DNA of 11,914 nucleotides from Clostridiales bacterium (lineage in GTDB: Bacteria > Bacillota > Clostridia > Peptostreptococcales > Anaerovoracaceae): the NCBI GenBank assembly GCA_009778945.1, contig WRFF01000043.1, positions 1 to 11,914 on the forward strand, given 5' to 3'. Within the stretch, counting starts at the first letter, position 1. The number at the start of each line of letters is the position of its first letter. The notes under the pieces were generated by a model that worked only from the letters and a program-made list of their open reading frames with translations, was not told the origin of the DNA and searched no databases. Below are positions 6,883 through 11,914 of this stretch, in pieces. The position numbers were made by a program, and so were the translations under genes.

Positions 6883-7887
6883 ATGCGAACGATCGGAATC
6901 ATAGGAGCCGGAAGCTGGGGCACGGCGCTCGCCAATCTGCTGGCGGGTAAGGGATTTTGCGCGCGCGTATGGGATGTGGACAGAGACCTGCTCGCAAGCC
7001 TTGAGCAGGACCGTGAAAACAGAAAATATCTGCCGGGTGTGAAATTAGAAGACGGTGTCGTCATCGCGGAAACCGCAGAAGCCGCCGTTTTGGACGCCGA
7101 GTTTTGTTTGACCGCCGTGCCGACGCAGCATTTCCGCGCGGCGCTTGCGGGCGTCCTGCCTTTTCTGAAACCGGAAATGATCCTTGTAAACGTCGCAAAG
7201 GGGATCGACCGGCGGAGCCTTTTGACCGTTTCGCAGATTGTAGCGGAAGCCGCGCCCGGGCGTGCCTTTGCCGTGCTTTCCGGGCCGTCGCACGCGGAGG
7301 AGGTCGGCGTGAACATGCCGACCACCGTGGTCGCCGCGTCGGATGACCTCGCGGTGGCGGAGGCGGTGCAGGATCTGTTCATGACGGAGGCCTTTCGTGT
7401 TTATACGGAAAACGACGTACTCGGCGTTGAGCTCGGCGGCGCGCTGAAAAATATCATCGCGCTCGGCGCGGGCATCTCGGACGGCATGGGCTACGGAGAC
7501 AATACAAAGGCGGCGCTTATGACGCGCGGACTCACGGAGATGGCCCGGCTCGGCGCCCGTTTGGGCGCGCGCAGAGAGACCTTCTTCGGCCTTTCCGGCG
7601 TCGGCGACTTGATTGTTACTTGCACAAGCATGCATAGCCGTAATCGGCGCTGCGGCGTCATGATCGGGGAAGGCGTGCCGCCGCAGGAGGCTGTCGCATG
7701 TGTGGGCATGGTTGTCGAAGGAGTTGAAACCGCGGAGGCGGCGTACGGTCTCGCGCAGCGTTTGGGTGTCGAAATGCCGATCACGGAGAGCATCTGCGCG
7801 GTGCTGCGCGGAGAGACGACTCCCGGCGACGCGCTCAAATTTCTCATGATGCGGAACAAAAGACACGAGAGGGAGAATCTTTTGTGA
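6883..7887 (+). CDS. gpsA: Glycerol-3-phosphate dehydrogenase [NAD(P)+]
   Basis: GpsA reduces dihydroxyacetone phosphate to sn-glycerol-3-phosphate in the cytoplasm, supplying the backbone that PlsY acylates. The 334 residues match the usual length. The Rossmann nucleotide loop is GAGSWG (8-13), followed by NVAKGID (103-109), GPSHAEEV (134-141), the catalytic-domain segment ELGGALKNIIALGAGI with the probable catalytic lysine K189, GLSGVGDLIVTCTS (236-249) and the substrate-binding SRNRRCG (252-258). All expected residues are present. The ATG at 6883 gives the canonical N-terminus MRTIGIIGAG; the nearest Shine-Dalgarno, AAGGAG (6863-6868), overlaps the plsY stop and lies 14 nt away, rather far, so initiation may be modest or depend on ribosomes finishing plsY. 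The stop overlaps the next start (GTGA). Confidence 0.97.
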   Translation: MRTIGIIGAGSWGTALANLLAGKGFCARVWDVDRDLLASLEQDRENRKYLPGVKLEDGVVIAETAEAAVLDAEFCLTAVPTQHFRAALAGVLPFLKPEMILVNVAKGIDRRSLLTVSQIVAEAAPGRAFAVLSGPSHAEEVGVNMPTTVVAASDDLAVAEAVQDLFMTEAFRVYTENDVLGVELGGALKNIIALGAGISDGMGYGDNTKAALMTRGLTEMARLGARLGARRETFFGLSGVGDLIVTCTSMHSRNRRCGVMIGEGVPPQEAVACVGMVVEGVETAEAAYGLAQRLGVEMPITESICAVLRGETTPGDALKFLMMRNKRHERENLL

Positions 7888-9317
7888 CGAGAGAGAAGAA
7901 CCCAAAAATTACAGAAGGGGAAAAATTCAAACGCGCAACCCTGACCGTCGCACTGGTCACGAATTTCGTGAATCCCTTCGCGGCCACCGCGCTGAATATT
8001 GCGATCCCGATGATCGGTTCGGAATTTCACGCGTCCGCGACGACGCTCGGCTGGGTTGTCTCCGCATTCATGTTCTTCATGGTCGCCTTCGCGGTGCCGT
8101 TCGGCCGGGTCGCCGATACCAAGGGGCGGATCCCCGTCCTCGTGTTCGGCGTTATCGTTTTTGCGGCGGGCGCGTTCCTGGCGGGGTTTGCGCCGTCCCT
8201 GACGGTCCTGATCGCTTTCCGCATCTTGCAGGGGATCGGGAGCGCGATTATTTATTCGACAAACATGGCCATCCTGATTGAAGTCTATCCGTCGAGCGAG
8301 CGCGGGCGCGTACTCGGTATTTCCGTCGCCGCGGTATACCTCGGCTCGTCGCTCGGCCCGGTGATCGGCGGCGAGGTGACGCACTATCTCGGTTGGCGTT
8401 ATGTGCTGTTCCTGACCGGGGCGCTGGCGATTTTCGCGCTCGTCAATATCCTGCTGCGCATGCCGATCAAAGCGCTTAAGGAGATCGAAAAAGCGGAAAA
8501 AATCGAATTGAACGAAACGAGGCCGCAAAAAATCGGCGTTTCCAGCATTGTGCTTTATGCCTGCGCCATGCTGCTTGTCATGTACGGTTTCACGACGCTC
8601 GGGCAAAATATCGCTTCGTATATCATCCTTGTGGCGGGCGCCGCCCTGTTCATTGTCTATGTCAAACACGAGGCAAAGACCGAAGCGCCGATTGTCGAAG
8701 TGCGCCTTTTCCGCAATCCGAATTTCCTGCTGTCCAATCTTGCGGCGCTTTTCAATTACGCGGCGACGTTCGCGGTCGGCTATCTGCTCTCCATCTATCT
8801 GCAGCTTGTCAAAGGCTACAGCGCGAACATCTCGGGCCTCATTCTGATCGCGCAGCCGGTTGTCCAAATGATCATCTCGCCGATTTCGGGCCGTATGTCG
8901 GATCACAGGAATCCGTTCAAATTGGCTTCGATCGGCATGGCCCTTTGCGCAGTCGCGCTTTTCTGCCTCGGTTTTATCCGGGTCGATACGCCGGTCTATT
9001 TGATCATCGGCATCCTCCTGATCCTGGGATTTGGTTTCGGCTTCTTCACCTCTCCGAATTCCAACGCGATCATGAGCAGCGTAGAGCCCCGGGACTTCGG
9101 CGTGGCCAATTCGATTCAGAGCACGGCGCGCTCGTTCGGCCAGGTGATCGGCATGGCTATGATCACAATCATCACCAACATTATCATCGGCCACAGCTCG
9201 CTCGACGAAGCGAGCGCGGGTACGATCGTCCGCAATACAAATACGGCGTTTTTCGTTTTCGCGGCAGTCTGCGCGCTCGGGATCGTCATCTCCCTGCAGC
9301 GGAAACCTCATAAATGA
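7884..9317 (+). CDS. MFS transporter, DHA2-like (14-helix drug/metabolite exporter type)
   Basis: A 477-residue, strongly hydrophobic protein with about 13-14 predicted membrane helices. It carries MFS motif A as GRVADTKGR (74-82) and the antiporter motif C as YLGSSLGPVIGG (152-163), which place it among proton-driven exporters of the EmrB/QacA type. A charged cytoplasmic loop lies near 195-218. The family motif at the end of helix 1, normally with Asp (LDxTxxNxAIP), reads FAATALNIAIP here, with Ala at residue 33. The substrate cannot be read from the sequence. The GTG start at 7884 lies within the gpsA stop and has GAGGGAG about 8 nt upstream, so the gene is probably translated with gpsA. 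Its place after lipid-synthesis genes suggests a link to envelope metabolism or simple co-expression; this is inference. Confidence 0.88.
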   Translation: MTREKNPKITEGEKFKRATLTVALVTNFVNPFAATALNIAIPMIGSEFHASATTLGWVVSAFMFFMVAFAVPFGRVADTKGRIPVLVFGVIVFAAGAFLAGFAPSLTVLIAFRILQGIGSAIIYSTNMAILIEVYPSSERGRVLGISVAAVYLGSSLGPVIGGEVTHYLGWRYVLFLTGALAIFALVNILLRMPIKALKEIEKAEKIELNETRPQKIGVSSIVLYACAMLLVMYGFTTLGQNIASYIILVAGAALFIVYVKHEAKTEAPIVEVRLFRNPNFLLSNLAALFNYAATFAVGYLLSIYLQLVKGYSANISGLILIAQPVVQMIISPISGRMSDHRNPFKLASIGMALCAVALFCLGFIRVDTPVYLIIGILLILGFGFGFFTSPNSNAIMSSVEPRDFGVANSIQSTARSFGQVIGMAMITIITNIIIGHSSLDEASAGTIVRNTNTAFFVFAAVCALGIVISLQRKPHK

Positions 9318-9380
9318 ACTATATGAGAAAATACTAGAATGGTAAGGCGCAAAAAAGACAAACCTTGAAGGAGGCAAATA
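9318..9380 (+). other. Intergenic gap between the MFS gene and the ACT-domain gene
   Basis: This 63-nt A-rich gap holds a TAGAAT (9335-9340) that could be a -10 box, but no convincing -35 box lies 16-18 nt upstream. It also holds the strong AAGGAGG ribosome site (9368-9374). I see no terminator hairpin, so readthrough from the upstream operon is possible. Confidence 0.4.
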
Positions 9381-9644
9381 ATGAGAGCAGTAGTCACAGT
9401 CATAGGAAAGGATATGGTCGGCCTGGTCGCGAAAGTCGCGACGTGCTGCGCGGACGCGAACGTGAATGTGGATGAAGTTACCCAATCCGTTCTGCGCGAA
9501 TATTTCGCGATGATCATGCTGGTCGATATCTCGCAGATAAACACCGATCTTGCGGGCCTCACCGCGTCGATCGAGCAGGCCGTGCCCGATATGCAAGTGC
9601 GCGTCATGCATGAGGATATCTTCAATTCCATGCATCGGATCTGA
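9381..9644 (+). CDS. ACT-domain protein, UPF0237 family
   Basis: An 87-residue protein made of one ACT domain, the ligand-binding fold that in many enzymes and regulators senses amino acids. It starts MRAVVTVIGKDMVGLVAKVA, has ANVNVDEVTQSV (26-37) at the usual ligand-loop and second-helix region, and ends HEDIFNSMHRI, the diagnostic C-terminus of UPF0237. Length equals the family norm (about 88-90). A full AAGGAGG (9368-9374) lies 6 nt before the ATG, predicting strong translation. It lies 16 nt upstream of a UPF0210 gene, a pairing also known in streptococci. It resembles the ACT halves of the glycine cleavage repressor GcvR but has no second ACT domain. It may act as a ligand sensor or regulatory subunit for the UPF0210 protein; that is inference. 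Confidence 0.93.
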   Translation: MRAVVTVIGKDMVGLVAKVATCCADANVNVDEVTQSVLREYFAMIMLVDISQINTDLAGLTASIEQAVPDMQVRVMHEDIFNSMHRI

Positions 9645-9660
9645 GCGGGAGGGGCGTGTT

Positions 9661-11025
9661 ATGGCCATACTGAACAAAACGGACATACTGGAAACCATCA
9701 CGATGATCGCGGACGAGCACCTCGATATCCGCACGGTAACGATGGGGATTTCCCTGACGGACTGCCTGGACGGGGACGCGGCGCGTTCCTGTGAAAAGAT
9801 CTATGAAAAAATCACGCGCAGCGCACAGCGGCTCGTCCCGGTCTGCGAACAGATCCAAAGTAAATACGGGATCCCGATCATCCATAAACGCATTTCCGTG
9901 ACGCCGGTTGCCCTTGCGGTCGGCGCGAGCGGCGGCGATCCGCTCCTGTTCGCGAAGGCGCTCGACCGGGCGGCGGAAGCGGTGGGTGTGAATTTCGTCG
10001 GCGGCTTTTCGGCGCTTGTACAAAAGGGGTTTTCCGCGGGCGACCGCGAACTGATTGAGAGCATTCCGGAAGCGCTCGCCGTCACGGAGCGTGTCTGTTC
10101 CTCCGTTAATATCGGTTCGACGAGGACCGGCATCCATATGGACGCGGTATCCCTGATGGGCGAAGCCGTCCGGCAGGCGGCGGAACGTACGGCGGACCGG
10201 AACTGTATCGGGGCCGCAAAATTGGTTGTCTTCTGCAATGCGGTAGAGGACAATCCTTTCATGGCGGGCGCTTTCCACGGGATCGGCGAACCGGATTGCG
10301 TCATCAACGTAGGCGTTTCGGGCCCGGGCGCGGTACGCGCGGCGGTTGCGCAGGCGCCGAAGGCGGCGGATCTCACAGAGGTCGCGGAAATCATCAAGAA
10401 GACGGCGTTCAAGGTGACGCGTATGGGCCAGATGGTCGGCGCGGAAGCCTCGCGCGAGCTCGGCGTACCGTTCGGGATCGTCGACCTCTCGCTTGCGCCG
10501 ACGCCGCAGGTCGGAGACTCGGTGGCGCAGCTTCTGGAAGAAATCGGGATCGCGCAGGCGGGCGGCTGCGGCACGACCGCGGCGCTTGCGATGCTGAACG
10601 ACGCGGTGAAGAAGGGCGGCGTGATGGCGTCATCTTCCGTCGGCGGCCTGTCGGGCGCCTTTATTCCTGTCAGCGAAGATGCGGGTATGATCGCGGCTGC
10701 GGCGTCAGGCGCGCTGACGATTGAAAAGCTCGAAGCTATGACAGCGGTCTGTTCGGTCGGCCTCGATATGATCGTCATTCCCGGCGACACGTCCGCGGCG
10801 GTCATCTCGGCGCTGATTGCCGACGAGGCCGCAATCGGCATGGTGGGCGGCAAGACGACAGCCGTGCGCGTGATACCGGCCATAGGCAAGCGGGTAGGCG
10901 AAACGCTCGAATTCGGCGGCCTGCTCGGAGGCGGGCCCGTGATGCCGGTCAGCACGATCGATCCGCAGGTCTTTATCGCGCGCGGAGGCCGCATCCCCGC
11001 GCCGCTGCAAAGTCTAAAGAATTGA
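9661..11025 (+). CDS. UPF0210 / DUF711 'PFL family' protein of unknown function
   Basis: A 454-residue protein, the full family length. Recognised from conserved blocks: DIRTVTMGISLTDC near the N-terminus, HKRISVTPVALAVG, VGGFSALVQKGFSAGD, SVNIGSTRTGI, NAVEDNPFMAGAFHGIGE, INVGVSGPGAV, VDLSLAPTPQVGDSV, GTTAALAMLNDAVKKGG, VGGLSGAFIPVSEDAGMIAA, SVGLDMIVIPGDT and a C-terminus ending IPAPLQSLKN. The family is named for fold similarity to pyruvate formate-lyase/ribonucleotide reductase barrels, but I see no RVSGY glycyl-radical loop, so radical chemistry is not supported. No signal peptide or membrane helix is visible; it is probably cytoplasmic. The ATG at 9661 follows GGGAGGGG (9647-9654) by 6 nt; an open frame from 9550 runs through the ACT gene but lacks a better start. 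Family assignment is confident; the reaction is unknown. Confidence 0.93.
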   Translation: MAILNKTDILETITMIADEHLDIRTVTMGISLTDCLDGDAARSCEKIYEKITRSAQRLVPVCEQIQSKYGIPIIHKRISVTPVALAVGASGGDPLLFAKALDRAAEAVGVNFVGGFSALVQKGFSAGDRELIESIPEALAVTERVCSSVNIGSTRTGIHMDAVSLMGEAVRQAAERTADRNCIGAAKLVVFCNAVEDNPFMAGAFHGIGEPDCVINVGVSGPGAVRAAVAQAPKAADLTEVAEIIKKTAFKVTRMGQMVGAEASRELGVPFGIVDLSLAPTPQVGDSVAQLLEEIGIAQAGGCGTTAALAMLNDAVKKGGVMASSSVGGLSGAFIPVSEDAGMIAAAASGALTIEKLEAMTAVCSVGLDMIVIPGDTSAAVISALIADEAAIGMVGGKTTAVRVIPAIGKRVGETLEFGGLLGGGPVMPVSTIDPQVFIARGGRIPAPLQSLKN

Positions 11026-11047
11026 GGAAGCGTTTGTCGGTACAGTA

Positions 11048-11077
11048 GATTTCACGAAATCGAAGATTTCGGAAATC
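11048..11077 (+). other. 13-bp bulged hairpin in the ung leader
   Basis: Positions 11048-11061 pair with 11065-11077: GATTTC, a bulged A (11054), then CGAAATC, a GAA loop, then GATTTCG and GAAATC. The core can also refold into two small palindromes, GATTTC-AC-GAAATC and GATTTC-G-GAAATC. It begins 22 nt after the UPF0210 stop and ends 7 nt before the ung Shine-Dalgarno (11085-11091). No T tract follows, so it is not a standard terminator; mRNA stabilisation, attenuation or a protein site are possible. Confidence 0.6.
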
Positions 11078-11098
11078 CTTGCATAAGGAGGCTGTGGT

Positions 11099-11764
11099 AT
11101 GGTACATATTGAAAACGATTGGGATGATCTCCTGAAGGATGAGTTTGAAAAGCCGTACTATAAGGAACTGCGTCAGTTTCTGGTGCGCGAGTACAAAACG
11201 CAGACGATCTATCCGGATATGCACGACATCTTCAACGCGCTGCGCTATACGGCGTACGCGGATGTGCGCGCCGTCATCCTCGGCCAGGACCCGTATCCCG
11301 GCCCCTTCCAGGCGCACGGCCTCTGCTTCTCCGTGCGGGACGGTATCGATCAGCCGCCTTCGCTCGTGAATATCTTAAAAGAGATCGAAGACGAGCTTGG
11401 GATCCCGGCGCCGAAAACCGGCAATCTGACGCCTTGGACGAAGCAGGGCGTGCTGCTTCTCAATACGACGCTGACGGTACGCGCGGGCGCGCCGGGTTCG
11501 CATCGCGGCCACGGGTGGGAAATTCTGACCGACCGCATTATTGAGCTCCTCTCGGAGCGCGGGCAGTCGATCGTATTTCTGCTTTGGGGCGCGAACGCCG
11601 GAGGCAAGCGCCCGCTTATCGACGAAAGCCGCCATCTTGCGCTGCTCTCGCCGCATCCGAGCCCGCTGTCCGCGTACCGCGGCTTTTTCGGAAACGGCCA
11701 TTTCAGGGCTGCGAACGAATTCCTTGAGGCGCACGGGGAGCCCCCTATCGACTGGAGCCTGTAA
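11099..11764 (+). CDS. ung: Uracil-DNA glycosylase, family 1
   Basis: Ung cuts uracil from DNA, produced by cytosine deamination or dUTP incorporation, starting base excision repair. The 221 residues match the family length and align almost residue for residue with E. coli Ung: catalytic D64 in GQDPYP (62-67), F77 in GLCFSV stacking on uracil, N122 in LLLNTTLTV for uracil recognition, H186 in the SPHPSPLSAYRGFFG loop (184-198) and the DNA-intercalating L190. Residue 67 is Pro rather than the usual His, and F70 replaces a usual Gly in GPxQAHG. All other catalytic residues are intact, so activity is expected. AAGGAGG (11085-11091) sits 7 nt before the ATG. The gene is separated by 73 nt from the UPF0210 gene and may be read from the same transcript; no separate promoter is evident. 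Confidence 0.96.
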   Translation: MVHIENDWDDLLKDEFEKPYYKELRQFLVREYKTQTIYPDMHDIFNALRYTAYADVRAVILGQDPYPGPFQAHGLCFSVRDGIDQPPSLVNILKEIEDELGIPAPKTGNLTPWTKQGVLLLNTTLTVRAGAPGSHRGHGWEILTDRIIELLSERGQSIVFLLWGANAGGKRPLIDESRHLALLSPHPSPLSAYRGFFGNGHFRAANEFLEAHGEPPIDWSL

Positions 11765-11780
11765 TCGTTTCTGAAACGAT
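11764..11780. other. Short perfect hairpin at the 3' end of ung
   Basis: ATCGTTT (11764-11770), loop CTG, AAACGAT (11774-11780): a 7-bp perfect inverted repeat that begins in the last base of the ung stop codon. No T run follows on either strand, so it is not a classic terminator, though it may protect the mRNA end or slow the polymerase. Confidence 0.45.
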
Positions 11781-11876
11781 CACGCTTCGGTGGTCAGTTG
11801 CAAAAGTAAGTGCGCCCCTTAAGGAGCGAAGTGAAAAACGCTAACGAAGGTTGAGAAGTCAAAGAGGCGATAGTAT
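11781..11876. other. Unassigned intergenic stretch with a CCTTAAGG palindrome
   Basis: No gene is convincing here. A CGCCCCTTAAGGAGCG inverted repeat with one mismatch and no loop is centred at 11820/11821. After it, AAGGAG (11821-11826) precedes a GTG (11831) that opens only seven codons. On the minus strand a frame is open from 11914 to a TGA at 11796-11794 (39 codons), but its third positions are not GC-rich as in the real genes, so it may be non-coding. The stretch has lower GC content than the genes. Confidence 0.35.
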
Positions 11877-11904
11877 TTGAAATTGCCGAAAGATGGGATA
11901 CAAT
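11877..11904 (+). promoter_or_regulatory. Strong sigma-A-like promoter reading out of the window
   Basis: TTGAAA (11877-11882) and TACAAT (11899-11904) each match consensus at 5 of 6 positions, with 16 nt between them. Transcription would begin near 11911 and run past the window's end, so the gene or RNA it drives is not visible. No open frame starts on this strand before the end. Confidence 0.55.
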
Positions 11905-11914
11905 AAGGCCAAGA

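Noticed and set aside
9335..9340. TAGAAT as a -10 box for the ACT-UPF0210 genes
   Set aside because: No acceptable -35 hexamer at 16-18 nt; too weak to list as a promoter.
9550..9660. Upstream start for the UPF0210 gene inside the ACT gene
   Set aside because: The ATG at 9661 has GGGAGGGG 6 nt upstream and yields the normal family N-terminus; the extension is unlike the family.
7491..9734. 747-codon minus-strand open frame across gpsA, the MFS gene and the ACT gene
   Set aside because: It crosses three well-identified plus-strand genes, its product is dominated by Asp, Arg, His and Glu without any recognisable motif, and such long antisense frames are expected where codons are GC-rich in third position.

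Overview
The window reads as a housekeeping chromosomal segment of a GC-rich member of the Bacillota (Clostridia-like). The reasons are strong AAGGAGG-type Shine-Dalgarno sequences, TTG/GTG/ATG starts, the smc-ftsY pair, the der-plsY-gpsA cluster, and a UPF0237/UPF0210 gene pair of the kind known from streptococci and clostridia. The assignment below phylum is inference. All confident genes lie on the + strand, and codons in the genes strongly favour G or C in third position.

Layout. Positions 1-74 are the last 23 codons of a gene whose end looks like an RCC1-type repeat, followed by a terminator-like hairpin (97-130). A sigma-A-like promoter (152-180) precedes smc (254-3829, TTG start). After smc come ftsY (3870-4775), der (4772-6115), plsY (6112-6864), gpsA (6883-7887) and a 14-helix-type MFS transporter gene (7884-9317). 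Three of the junctions in this run are 4-nt stop/start overlaps, so it is probably one operon with translational coupling. It joins chromosome condensation (SMC), membrane targeting (FtsY), ribosome assembly (Der) and the first steps of phospholipid synthesis: GpsA makes glycerol-3-phosphate and PlsY acylates it. The transporter is the accessory member.

After a 63-nt gap come an ACT-domain gene of the UPF0237 family (9381-9644) and, 16 nt later, a UPF0210/DUF711 'PFL family' gene (9661-11025). They form a conserved pair of unknown function, and I consider it the most interesting biology here. A 13-bp bulged hairpin (11048-11077) then precedes ung (11099-11764), a family 1 uracil-DNA glycosylase with Pro in place of the usual His in its catalytic GQDPYH motif.

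The last 150 nt (11765-11914) are less GC-rich and hold a short hairpin, a CCTTAAGG palindrome and a near-consensus promoter (11877-11904) pointing out of the window. I see no confident gene there. I found no tRNA, rRNA, CRISPR array, insertion sequence or phage gene. The large minus-strand open frames are shadows of the + strand genes. I did not find a clearly new multi-gene system; the findings are mostly variants in known families, odd neighbourhoods and unexplained hairpins.
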